From the NCBI GenBank assembly GCA_025617745.1, contig CM046853.1, positions 36,464,625-36,528,624 of the forward strand: a DNA stretch of 64,000 bases. The letters run 5' to 3'. Made by a program: the position numbers and the translations under genes. The notes under the pieces were generated by a model. That model was not told where the DNA came from. It searched no databases and saw nothing but the letters and a program-made list of their open reading frames with translations. Positions 25,593-37,203 of the stretch are shown in pieces (positions within the stretch are counted from its first letter, which is position 1; each line of letters opens with the position of its first letter). Source of the stretch: Heliocidaris erythrogramma (lineage: Eukaryota > Echinodermata > Echinoidea > Camarodonta > Echinometridae).

Positions 25593-27199
25593 CTGTCTTT
25601 TTTGCTGGGTAATGTGACTTATTTAAACATGTTCTATTGCATTTGCACTTCAATCGAAAGTTATAAGTATATTACCTTCTCAATTATCCTGCAATTTTAA
25701 GAACAATATCTCTTTACTCTGTATCAGGAAAAGCTCATCCGGATGGCTTCTAATAAAAGTTTGGGATGGTTTTTTGCCTGCCATCTTGAAAGAGCTGATG
25801 CAGAGCTAATGGCAAATTGCAATTTCTTCATGAGCAAATTCATCAACTTTAAATCTCTGACATCTCTCAAACAGCGACCATGCATTCTTAGAAGAAGGAG
25901 GTAAAATAGTACCCAAACCTTATTCTAATGATCATACCCGGCTAGAGACACAATATTATGAAGTGTCACCTAAGGCGAAATGGAGGGGGGCGGATACCTT
26001 CTTTGGGGCGCGTATCACATTCTAGCCCTTGGTGACATCGTGCATGCGGGGTGATATCTCAACGGGGGTGGCGGGTGAGTCCAATTCGTCCCCATGACTC
26101 TATCCATAGACTCCAGAATGTCTGATGTGGCTTTCTATCTGTCTACTGAGCCCTTTCTTCATTTCTTCATCTCTTTCATCCACTCTCTCCAATCTTATTT
26201 CCTCCTTTGATTTGTTTCCCTTGTTTTACACGTTTCCCTCTTTCTCTCTCTCACCCTCTGATTTGATCATTTTCTATCCTAAATATTGTTTTTTATTTGT
26301 TTTTTTATGTAGCCCAGGCCTGATATTGCTGAACTTTGTTAATATTTTTCCTCGAAAGAGGTCACATTTTCCTCAGATTACTTCAGATCATCTTCATTAC
26401 ATGCTTCAGCTCTTCTTCGTGTTTTCAACATTAATCTCAACCATCTACATGTACCTCATGTAGTATACAATGGTGGACCAATGATAGTGTAAAGAGGGGG
26501 GGGGAGTGCACAGTTCTAAAAAAAAAAAATCACATTTCAGGTGCCTTTTAGGGTCTAAAATATGAAAGGGGGCACAAGAACACAAAATAACGTCCTCATA
26601 TTTTGTGTACGGTATTTCAGGAACGCCAAAGTGGGTTTGAAGAAGACGGCACTGCCTAGTTATGCCCCTTCCTCTTCAATCGGCCATGAGTTTACAAATG
26701 TATCGCAAGATCAACATGGCTGCCAACCCCTTCCAATATTGCAATAAAGCTTTTTGATTAAAAGTAACTTGTAATACAATGGCCACAGCCATAGCCTTCC
26801 TCTGTCATTTTGCATTTACATCTGATCTCCTTGCCACCACCCAAAGGAATTTCTTTCTAATTCCCAACAATGGCTGCACCTTATGCATTCTTTAGAAGAG
26901 ATTAAGTTTCATTCAGTGACAGTTTCCCTGGCACTTTCTACCTTGAGTTGTCCTTGTACATGTCCTTATACGCTCCTTCAAGGTCCTCTACAGATATCCT
27001 CTGAATATTGATTTCAAATGTACAGATATCTTGGGCCGTGTGTGTTGTTGATTTCAATTGCTGCGGTTACATTTTGTTTTTAAAGACCTCCGTCAGTTAC
27101 TGACTAGCACATGTGTTGTTGAGTGGAACCAGTCTCACTTTCAATTCTCTTTACTCCAATATTGTTTCTCTCATGTATAAATTCATATCATTTTATTTC

Positions 27200-27320
27200 T
27201 ATTCTTTCTCTGTCTTAAACCTTCATTCTCTCTCTCTCTCTCTCTCTCTTCTTTCAAAATATCTCATTGTCTCTCTCTCTCTCTCTCTTCATTCTCTTTC
27301 TCTTCATTCTCTTTCTTTAC
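27200..27320 (+). repeat. CT microsatellite
   Basis: Two CT runs followed by TTCATTCTCTTTC repeated. Confidence 0.9.
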
Positions 27321-29035
27321 AAAAACTGTTTTTCTCCATGCAGATTTCTTGTAACATCCATAGAGATAATGCACATTAATCTTATCTTCATCCTCTGTAC
27401 ATATCCTTCTATGGTTTCTTCCTATGATAATCCACCCTCAAAGCCCCTTCCAGCTAACATCACCATGGCCAATAACCCTTAATATTACACCGATACAGTG
27501 ACGATTAACAAATTGGCCTGAAAAGAGGAAAGAAAACAAAATGGAAAAGGAGCTGGCATGAGGGGGAACAAGAGGGAAGTTAAAAATAATCCCAGTGACA
27601 AATTGTTTCTGCAAAGGCAAGCCTGGACTTAGAGGCACAAAATTCCTCACTTTCAGGACTGCTGATGAATTGGTTAATAAGATTTTATTGATACATGTAA
27701 TAGGAAGTAGAAAAGAGCTGCGGGGCAGTTCAGTGACATGGCTTGCTGAGAGTTTTTATGAAAAATATCAGAATTGGTTAACATTTTCTTTTCAAGCCAT
27801 CATGCATCATACCAAGATATTATTAACATCAACAAAATGATAATATAATATTGAAAATATTTCACTTATATTATGGAAGTAAATGACCTAAACTTTCTCA
27901 ATTTTGTCATTCTATATATATTTTTTGTTATCTTTAATAACACATTGATGTGTAAACTGACAACCTGCCTTTTCAGCAAGAATATATCATATGGGCATCT
28001 ACGTCATTCTGCCCTTTATGCTCACAAACATATCAACTTGATGCTCTTGGGTATTTTGTTGAAGAGCCATGTAAACACATCAGGTGGTGACGTTGATGTG
28101 TTTGCTGTTGATACTGTGTAGCTGTCAAATTGCTTGGGTTTGTTATCAAACCATATCATGCAATGAATTTCTATCTAAAAAAAGACTTATCAGACTTATA
28201 AGACTCATAACAATATTCAATCAACTTTATCATGAAGCTGCATTTTAATCGATGAATTAATTCACAAGAGAGAGGGGGACAAGCTAAATGCAATATGCAC
28301 ATCCAGGGGTCAATAAAACATGAATTATAGATAAATGTGCAGAGAGCATGGATAAAATTGCATTATTGATTGATTGATTTTAGTTGTCAAGTCTAATGGA
28401 ACATGAAATGTATAACATTGCAAGGAAAATATGTATTGACTGGAAAACCCATGAAAACTTGTGATAAGCTTATTTGTAATGGGTTCCTAAGGATATATCT
28501 AGATATGGATAATAATTGCTATTCTGTTCGATTTAGATAATCATAACCAATTAGACAAAATAAGACTATGGCGAATAGAATATAATATGAACAAACTTGT
28601 ATAATTGTTTGATTACATAAAATGTAAAAGATTCCATATTCAAAATTGAAAAATTCAGTATTTCCAATATGGGCAAACAGTTCTGAAGAATATATGTATC
28701 CTCACACATTATATGGGAGGGTTGAGTACACAAACATTTCATATAAATCAATAATGATGTGACAATGACCCCCACCCCCAATGGAATCTCTCAAAGGAAT
28801 AGCATGGTTATAGATTGCTCAGTACATTGATTACAGAAAACTGGGACATTGCAAGATTAACCACAATCTGTGAAAAGAAAAAAAAACACAAGGGAAAAAG
28901 AAATCATGCAGCAACTAACTCAACCTTTAAGGGAACTTTCTAAATAAATAAATAGCAATCTTACTTTACTTATGTTTGTGGTAGTCTTACTGCATATTTC
29001 AATGCATAATTTAAGCAAGTTATTTTTGGATCTCA

Positions 29036-29072
29036 TCTCTCTCACTCTCTCACTCACTCTCACTCTCAATTT
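29036..29072 (+). repeat. CT/CACT microsatellite
   Basis: CTCTCACTCTCTCACTCACT-type repeat. Confidence 0.8.
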
Positions 29073-29189
29073 TCCTGTCTATTTCCTTATCTATTTCTCA
29101 TAATCTACCTCTCTTCATCTATCTCGTCTCCCAGTTTTCTCCCCGTCTTTCTCCATAATAGATGAAGCAGGTCAATGACCAGGGGAGCG

Positions 29190-29320
29190 TTTCATCAAGC
29201 ATTTTGTCAGTGATTTTTACCTACAAATTTGCTCTCAGCCAATCAGATGCAAGGATTTCAGTAGCTTATAACAGTTGTCGGTAAAAATCACTGACAGAAC
29301 GCTTGATGAAAGCTCCCCAG
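29190..29320 (+). mobile_element. palindromic constant-core element, copy 1
   Basis: Ends CAGGGGAGCGTTTCATCAAG and the inverse, around a core containing GCTCTCAGCCAATCAGATGC and GATTTCAGTAGCTTATAACA. Noncoding MITE-like repeat; the same core is found at 29773, 30262, 41999 and 50898. Confidence 0.8.
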
Positions 29321-29772
29321 ATGACATGTAGCCAAATGAATGATAGGTTTTATTATCTTCATTCATTCAACGGTTTGTTGTTGTTTTTACTCCTCCTTTT
29401 TTCAAATCTACAATATCATCCACATGTAGAAGTCACTCATGTACAGCAAGGGGATAACATTACATTTGAAAAAGCTGTCTTTTGTTTTGTGTACATGGCT
29501 AAACACAGCACTACAAAGAAGATCCAAAAGATGCACTAAATGAGCACCTCGTCAAATTGTTGCAGAATCTATAAAATTTGTAAGAAATCTAGGAGACCTT
29601 ATTAAGAACAATGCAATTTTCAAAATGATGGAAGTTGGGAATTTTTTCCATTGCTTACACAATAATCAAAACTTTTTAACATGACATACATGTATATTGT
29701 GATTTTTATGGAGTAAGACTCATATTCAAGCAATGGTGGAAAAACTAGATTAACTATCCTGTAAGGATATCT

Positions 29773-29910
29773 AGGGAGTGTTTCATCAAGTGTTTTGTCA
29801 GTGATTTTTACCGACAAATTTGCTCTCAGCCAATCAGATGCAAGGATTTCAGTAGCTTATATTAGTTGTCGGTAAATATCACTGACAAAGCACTTGATGA
29901 AACGCTCCCC
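29773..29910 (+). mobile_element. palindromic constant-core element, copy 2
   Basis: Same orientation and arms as the copy at 29190 (GGGAGTGTTTCATCAAG to CGCTCCCC), core almost identical. The two copies are about 580 bp apart; both are followed on the right by AGATGAC, which suggests duplication together with their flank. Confidence 0.8.
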
Positions 29911-30640
29911 AGATGACCCTTCACCCAATGAGTTTCATATGGTCCAGACTGCCACATTCAGTCATCTATCCATCCAAGCAAGGGACTCAGTGCTCTTACA
30001 CTTGACAGAGCAAGGGATAGCCAAGACTCTCCTACCCCTCCCCATTGAGTACACTTGCTGGCCCCTCCCCTTTGAGTACACTTGCTGGCCCCCTCCCCTG
30101 CCCAGAAATTATAATTATATTTAATCATCTATCCATATCTAATCCCTCCTCCTCCATTTTGATGGAGAGAAGGAGATAGAGAAGACTACCCTCCCTCCCA
30201 TTTCACAATGAGAAAGAGATAGCCAAGACTATTTCCACCCCCATCCAATAAGTTTCATCTCAGCCCTGTTTCATAAAACTTGTTATAATTACAACTGCCT
30301 CATTTCTACAACAAATTTGCTCTCAGCTAATCAGATTCAAGGATTTCAGTAGCTTATAACAATTATTGTACCTTGTTTAATATGGATAACAAGTTTTATG
30401 AAACAGGGCTCTGATCTACCATCCTTATCTATCCATCTAAGCAAGTTACACACACTTGACAGACAGGAGATAGACAAAACTAACTAACCTCTCCCTGAAT
30501 GAGTAAGTTTGCCATCCCCTTCCCTGTCCAATGAGCATCATCTGGTCTTACAAACTACCATCTCAAGTCATCTATCCATCTAAGCGAGAGACTCGATGCT
30601 GTTACACTTGACAGAGAGAAGGAGACACCGACCAGACAAG
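29900..30640 (+). repeat. degenerate tandem array carrying inserted palindromic elements
   Basis: Repeated phrases include TCATCTATCCATC, ACACTTGACAGAG, GGAGATAG and the adjacent pair TTGAGTACACTTGCTGGCCC (30045-30090). Units are diverged and unequal. Copy 3 of the constant-core element lies inside the array at 30262-30410 and copy 2 abuts its left edge. Confidence 0.65.
30262..30410 (+). mobile_element. palindromic constant-core element, copy 3 with different arms
   Basis: The core GCTCTCAGCTAATCAGATTC with GATTTCAGTAGCTTATAACA is shared with the other copies, but the arms are AGCCCTGTTTCATAAAACTT and its exact inverse instead of the CAGGGGAGCG arm. Pairing of the arms is nevertheless perfect over about 25 bp. 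Confidence 0.8.
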
Positions 30641-30807
30641 AGGATGGGAGCAGACAAACCATGAATCACAGTTTAAGGCTGACAAAACTAATAACACCCC
30701 AATTTCACCACCATGATCATGGCCACTTACAGTTCAGTGACGTGATCTCAAAAGTTTTTTCCCTCCTCCTCCTACTCTTTCTATGGTTACAATCTAGAAG
30801 GGCAATT

Positions 30808-30899
30808 CAAACATAATATTGTCTGTTTAGAGGCAGAATGGCGTTAAGTCCTATCATTTGTACAGAGTTAACGCCCTTCTGGCTCTCAATGGATGATAT
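30808..30899. repeat. dispersed hairpin repeat
   Basis: Left arm GAGGCAGAATGGCGTTAAG; right arm GAGTTAACGCCCTTCTGGCTC. The outer parts (ATAATATTGTCTGTT and ATGGATGATAT) also pair imperfectly. It lies immediately outside the left end of the 30908-32463 composite. Confidence 0.75.
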
Positions 30900-30950
30900 A
30901 TTAGGTACCTTAGCAAAACGCGTAAAGACGCGGGAAAGACGCATATTATA

Positions 30951-31121
30951 CAAATATACCAAGCTGTGAGAAAGTGTAGTGGAAATTATTTATCTGAGGA
31001 GGGACTGGCATAATACTATTTCTTCCGAGGGGCAAAGCCCCGAGGAAAAAATAGTTATGCCAGTCCCTCCGAAGATATATAATTTCCACTATAATTTCGA
31101 ACTAAATGCTTGGTATATTTG
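30951..31121. repeat. 171-bp near-perfect palindrome
   Basis: The arms run from CAAATATACCAAGC to GGGGC and back, with centre GGGGCAAAGCCCC at 31029-31041. Recognisable mirrored segments include GAGGGACTGGCATAA with TTATGCCAGTCCCTC, and TGGAAATTAT with ATAATTTCCA. It would form a long cruciform or RNA hairpin. Confidence 0.85.
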
Positions 31122-31193
31122 TTTTATATCCCTTCTTTACAACTAATTAAAAAAAGAGAAAAACATAAAACAATATTTTGACTAACCTTAATA

Positions 31194-31680
31194 GTATGAT
31201 CACTTCACCTAATACCGGCCATGTCATAATACCGGCCATGTCATAATACCGACCATTAAGCGTATCATGGCATCTAGCGCGCGTCTTGCAAATCAACCCA
31301 TGGGACTACGCATAGAATGCCTAGCAACGTTGAGAACAGCCAAAGTAGAGCAAGATGAGGAATAAAAACGTAATTATTATCAATTTTTTGTTAATTTTTC
31401 ATATTTTCATTAAAATAATCTCTTTTCATAAATTGCCATTGACTATGTGCAGGGGTCGGTAATTAAAACGCACTTCTCCCTCTATGCGTAAAATGAGATG
31501 ACTCTATTGCAACGTCATTTCTACAAGAACGCGCAAGTATTATCGCTCGTTAGTACCTGGATCTTGTTCCCCAGTATTTGGGTAATAGTCTGATGAATTT
31601 TCATTACGTTTCATGAAGAATCTTTGCCGTAGTCGTTGGAAACATCGTTAAGAGGCCGGTATTAGGTAAAGGCATCATAC
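31194..31680. mobile_element. TIR element nested in the composite
   Basis: 27-bp terminal inverted repeats begin GTATGATCACTTCACCTAAT at the left and GTATGATGCCTTTACCTAAT (inverted) at the right; both continue ACCGGCC. Just inside the left end the 17-bp unit ATACCGGCCATGTCATA occurs twice in tandem (31212-31245) with a degenerate third copy. No coding capacity. Confidence 0.7.
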
Positions 31681-31715
31681 CGTACAATGACATGTAACTT
31701 GTAGTTGTATGGCAG

Positions 31716-31826
31716 GGGTCCTAAAGCTACGCGGGTCCTAAAGCTACGCACCACTTTTAATATGCGTTGCCTATGGTAGAATACGCGCTCCACATACAAA
31801 ACAAAGTGCGTAGCTTAGCTTTAGGT
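31716..31826. repeat. 17-bp tandem pair with inverted partner
   Basis: GGGTCCTAAAGCTACGC at 31716-31732 and again at 31733-31749; an inverted related copy GCGTAGCTTAGCTTTAGG lies at 31808-31825. Confidence 0.7.
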
Positions 31827-32669
31827 CGAGTCTACATGACTCGTCTTAGCTGTTTGATCGAAGACCTTCGAATAATAATACAGCTGATTCGGATCCAGGC
31901 GCGGGCTAAATTACCGGTGACTTGCGCCGATACTGCAGGCGGCAAGGTTATAAGCAGTCCGCACAAGGTCAAGGACTCACTTAGCTTAGCGGGTCATCTG
32001 AGCGTTCGAATTTGACACAATTTTTTTTTCAATGAACAGCGACTAAGTGAGCATGCGCAGTAGCACCTTGGAAGAAAATATTACATAGAGCATGCGCAGT
32101 TCTGCCCAGGAAAAAATAGTGAAAGATATTCGGAGCTCTGACAGAGATTTGTTTTTCCTAGTTAAATTATATTTAATCACGTGATCACAAATTGACCAAT
32201 CATATATTTAAAATACTCATGAATATTCGTAGAAGGGATATAAAACAAAATTATTCAAAATCAAAATTTTATTCTATAGAGGTAGAACCAAAATATTAGG
32301 GTGTAGAATTAGTTTTCATACCTCTCTGAATACTTTTAAGCAAAATAATATGAAAACTTTAATTCAGATAAATCTTATTCCAATTTTAGAAGCACATACA
32401 AAACTAGCACTTTTCCTCTTTGCATCTTTCCTGCGTCTTTATGCGCAATTGTGTTTCACTAGGTTCTTTATCTTTCCTTGCTTTTTAACTCTTTCAGAAT
32501 TTTGTCTTCTCTATCAGTTCCGGTGATGCTGATGATACATGAATGCAAATAACATCTGGGTTTGTCTATATACTGAGAGATTTTGCATTCACAATTTGCT
32601 ATGGCTTCTATGGTCATTGTGAAACATGTTCATTCGTATTGGCCTTTAAATGATGTAATGGCTTCGTGA

Positions 32670-33350
32670 ATTGTTTGATCTTCCACTTAAAACCTAGTTT
32701 CATGCATATTTGATCTTTAATAAATCAAGTCATGATGAATAATGTGGCCGCATGACTGTCACAATAAGAAATTGATGAGCTTTACTGAATCCACCAATAG
32801 ATGGAGGATACAAATAAATCCCATTATTTGATTTTGATTCATGCATGATATCATTGTGAAACTAATTCAGTAGTAGGTGCCTTCCAATCCTATTCTTTCA
32901 TTATTTGTGCAATCTCCGTATGATCCTCCACTCACACTGTGACTTAATGCATATTTGATTTCAAATTGTAAATATGAATATCCGCCCATCCCCCCCCCCC
33001 CCCCCATGAATGAAATACTCATAAATTGATAACTGGACTGCATCTGTATACCAATGGATGGGTAGATGTAAGTAAATATCATTATTTTATATTTTTTTAT
33101 GTATGATGTCACAGTGTAATTATACAGCAAAATTATTTCATTGATAATATATCGCCCCTCGTTGGTTGTGAGTCCGCCACTTAAAATGTAACTTCATGCA
33201 TGTTTGATTTTATGGTGTAAACATGAATAATGTTCTGTTTTCATACGTTTGATTTTAATGTGTCATGCACGTTTGATTTTATAGTGTAGACATGAATAAA
33301 GTCCCTCATGACGGATCTATAAATGGATGGCAGTGGAGGAGCTGGGGGAG
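32670..33350 (+). repeat. degenerate tandem array, period about 247 bp
   Basis: The phrase CCACTTAAAA..CATGCATATTTGAT recurs near 32682, 32923 and 33176 with the same downstream order (AAATATGAAT, CCAATRGATGG, ATGATRTCA..GTG). A C17 tract interrupts the second unit at about 32989-33005. Noncoding. Confidence 0.65.
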
Positions 33351-33470
33351 TAATCCCATAAATGCTTCCATGTAGTTTAGACATGAGACAATATTTTTAT
33401 ACCAAATTTATACCCATGAACAACTTTGAATTCTATGTTTTTATTCAAAATTTGCCATTTACTGGCTATA

Positions 33471-33541
33471 ACCCCCCCCCTCTATATCTCTCTCTCGACC
33501 TCTCTATCTCTCTTTCCCTCTCTCTTTCTCTCCCTCTTTCT
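33471..33541 (+). repeat. C-run and CT microsatellite
   Basis: C9-type run followed by CTCTCTAT and CTCTTTCC repeats. Confidence 0.85.
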
Positions 33542-34836
33542 CAAAATAACAATATTATGAATATAACATTCTTTATTTTATTATAAAACATAATTTCTTC
33601 TGGCTCAACATAAAAAACATTTTTTTTTAAATTCATGTCAAATAGTATACACATCCACTGGCATTAGAGCTTCATTACCCAAGTTGTTGCTGTATAATAC
33701 TAACTACCCCAAGTATCATTGAAAACCAGCAAGCCACGAAGTCAAGAGCCCACGACAAATACCGTGAAGAGGTTGATCTACGCTCTGACGTTGTATGGAA
33801 ACCCTGCGGCCATGCACTGCTTAGCAGAGGGGGGAATCAAGAGGGCTCTTATAATGTGGCTAATTTAAGAAGGAAGCTCATGCAGCCGCATTTCGAGGAG
33901 GGGCACATTTATGATGTAAGTTTTAAAAAGGGTTTTACCCAATCTGGCATGGACTACAACAACCTTTTATGGAATGATACAGACTTAGAGAAATATGTTT
34001 ATAGTTTCAGAAATTTAATCTCTTAAACCCCAAAACTGGAGCATTGAAAAGAAAAGTTGTTAAAGTCGTATAGTGTAGACGATAAAAATTATACTACTTA
34101 TGCAGAATGCAGTTAGTATATATACTGATATCATATGAAGCAGTTTTGAATGGCACAATGACACAAAGAATGTAGTAGTAAAAGTACTAGTGCTGACAGC
34201 AGTAGTAAAGGAAGGAGTTGTACAAGAATAGAAGCAGTAGACATACAATCAAAAGACCAGATAGTCAGATAATACCATCAATAAGCAGGAGCTAACTGAG
34301 AAGGAGTACCATGAAAAACTGGGAGCAGTTGTCTCCATCTTCACGCTACAAGAAACAAAATGGTTTCAAAGAAGCAGCATAATAACATATGGGATGGGCC
34401 AAGGAGTATTAAGAAAAAGATTACTGGGTAGAGAGAGATTACAAGCAATGAAAGAAGGAACTGATATACAGAAACTGAGAGGAACAATGTGAGCTATATA
34501 TCAGAGCTCTCTTTTCTTTCTTTCTTCCTCCTTCCTCCCTCTTTTGACGGTGGAGTATACATGTATACCTGGATGTACTTTCGGCAGACTTCTTGGCACC
34601 GTTACCCAGACACAGAGTATCATTGACTTCGCAAGCCTCCTGACGGCTTCATTGAAGTGGATTGTGGGTAACCCGAGTTGGGACAGCCGATTGGAGGCAC
34701 ATTCACAAGGGAGGGTTATTCACGTGGTGTAAGAAATCGACAACCGGGAGTGTACTTTAAGGCAATTTTTCAGAATTTCATTCAACACTGTACCTTACAC
34801 CTGAATGACAGAAGACTAATCTGTTATTCCTAATAT

Positions 34837-35067
34837 TAAGCAAGTTTGTAATTAGTGCATGGTACAAATGACCATGATATGACCCCAATTTGTACGCACT
34901 CGATGCGCATCTGTTTTGGTGGACGCGCAAATTATTTAACATGTAAAATCATACTGGAGCGCTCATCATGGTGCGCACACTATGAAAGCGTATAGAGGTC
35001 AATTGTACTTGGTAAAATGACCTTTATCTGCATGCACATGCGCACATTGTAATTACAAACTGGCTTA
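34837..35067. mobile_element. 231-bp TIR element
   Basis: Left end TAAGCAAGTTTGTAATTA and right end the inverse of TAAGCCAGTTTGTAATTA: 17 of 18 match. The interior is rich in TGCGCA-type motifs. No coding capacity; target duplication unclear. Confidence 0.6.
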
Positions 35068-35319
35068 TTCACAACCACTTGCTTGTCTTTGGTGCAGAAA
35101 AAAAAAAATTACCATATAGCTCAATGCTGAGAAGAAAATTACAAATTAACAAATTTACAAATACTGTACTGAAGTACAGAAATATTTGACAGATATCGAT
35201 ACGTTATTTAAAATGATTATCAAAATGTATCATTGAACCCCAAAATGAGCCCTCAATTATATTTTATTTCAGCATTTGTGAGGATGCATTCTGAAATGAT
35301 AAGAGTTCCAGACATATAT

Positions 35320-35410
35320 GAAACTGATGAAATAGAGATGGAGAAACAGAAAGAGAGAAAAGGGGATAGAATGAGAATGGAGAAGTCAGCAAAGACAGAA
35401 AAAAAAATGA
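35320..35410 (+). repeat. purine-rich tract
   Basis: AGAGATGGAGAAACAGAAAG-type low-complexity sequence. This is the only long purine-rich tract on the plus strand among many pyrimidine tracts. Confidence 0.7.
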
Positions 35411-36959
35411 TACGACATAAGCTTTGGTAGAAGTAGAACATAACAGATAGTGAAGAATGAAGTGAAGTGAAGAAATGTAAGGGAAAGTACCCCCCCCCCC
35501 CCCCCATAAGCATGATCCTGCTCATTTAAATGAAAGGTTATTAAAGGACATCATTACAATATAAATCAAATCCCTTTCCACCATCTATCTCAATATTCTT
35601 ATCATAACATAATGTATTATGAAGGCAGCAAAGATAATACCTTCTCATGGCAAACTATTAATCACTCATATTGATTTAAACAAGAGAATCTATTGATTTC
35701 TTTATTGCATGGCCTCAAAATTCATTACACAAAAAGAGAAAATAAAAGAGGATAAATGATATATTTCCATAATATCATACAATCTGGCCTCACCAATGAA
35801 AGACATTGCTGACTTAAACACTAGCAATCCATACACTGGACATTCAAAATGTTGTCAAATCAATAACTGAATTTAGAAGTTTCACTAGAATAAGTTCATA
35901 TCGTTGGGAAGTGCATTGGCATAACTCTGACAAGAAATTTCAACCACAACGGTGTATGGATCCAGTAACAATCAATGACTGCCTGAGGAGCGCTATGATT
36001 ACTTCATTTTCTCCAGCTTTGTGATCAATTTCTTGTTGGTGCTGTGATTGTTTTTGATGAAAAGGGGACAGAAAATTGCAAACATGTAAATGAGCAGACT
36101 CCACAGAGAGGAAATAAAGATGTGGTGGGAACCAGGCAAGATATTTGACGTCTTCTTTCTGCGAGGCCGAGAAATAATTTGTACTCTTTCGTTCCTTTGT
36201 GTGATTTCACTTTTGCTGAGGTCAGTGATGGACTTTGGGTTTTTCCGGTGGTTTATTAAGCCATTGCATACTGGATTCTCATCTTCCCTATATGCTTAAT
36301 ACCTTGACAACCTGGTTCCTGTAGGCAACGGGTTAAGAAATATATAAATTTACCTACATCCCAAGTACATACCAAATTGTAATATTCTCTTCTTGTCATC
36401 CCTCATCATTAAAATCTTCACCTTTTTGCATTATTGTGCACTTTACTATAAGTGCTCAAACCCATTTATTCATTATTTGTTCAAATAATCTACTGTTTTG
36501 AGGTATGCAGATCACTTTTCTTCTATTTGCACCAGTAGACTACACAGGCACCTTCACCACAACTCACATACTCTACCTTTATTTTTCAACATATCTATTT
36601 ATGCTTCCAGTTAGCATATATGTAGAAAGAAAACCTCTATATTAAGCCTCCCCCAACTCTCCCCTCTCAAAATGGTTCCCATTAAAGCAGTAGTCATTTT
36701 CTAAATTGATGTGTAATCACTTGTAGAAGCTCTCCTCTTATTGTGATGAGAGGGTAATAATTCTCAGAAGAGCCTCGTAATAAGAAAGGCCTCTCCTAGG
36801 TACATGTAGGAAACCCTTCTCTTTATTTTCTTTCTTAAATGCATTTTCTCTTCATAATACTCCTTCCATATGTTTCATTCCCCCCCCCCCCCCCCTCCTA
36901 TTTTCCATTTGTTCTTTCTGTATATTGCTATTGCTTTCTTCCCCTACAACTTTTCTTAA

Positions 36960-37203
36960 CCCCATTCATGCTGCTGTGGGCGGCAAATCTCACACAAGAG
37001 TCCGAGTGTTGAATGATGGGTTTGGACTGAAAAGGTCTTCACTTTTCGTCAAGAATCAGAAACAGTTACCTCCATAGGTAAGTTTGAATCCACGGAAGAT
37101 ATTATTTTAAGCCCAAGATGTCAATGATACATAGCATTTAAAGCTAAAATTCCATTCTGTTCATCTATGACAATTGTCCACAAATGTGGTGGCCCAGAAG
37201 GGG
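36960..37203. mobile_element. possible TTAA-flanked element
   Basis: TTAA at 36956-36959 and 37204-37207 encloses a 244-bp segment beginning CCCCATTCATG and ending with the complement of CCCCTTCTGGGCC. The inverted repeat is short and imperfect, so this is weaker than the two elements above. Confidence 0.4.

Larger units (their letters stand above)
30908..32463. mobile_element. 1.56-kb composite inverted-repeat element
   Basis: Outer ends are imperfect inverted repeats: left CCTTAGCAAAACGCG plus TAAAGACGCGGGAAAGACGCA, right (inverted) CCTAGTGAAACAC plus TAAAGACGCAGGAAAGATGCA. Inside lie a 171-bp palindrome (30951-31121), a perfect 19-bp inverted pair (31118-31136 with 32231-32249) and a separate TIR element (31194-31680). 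A short frame at 31767-32015 has no recognisable domain, so no transposase is visible. It is most likely a nonautonomous DNA element that received later insertions. Confidence 0.6.
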
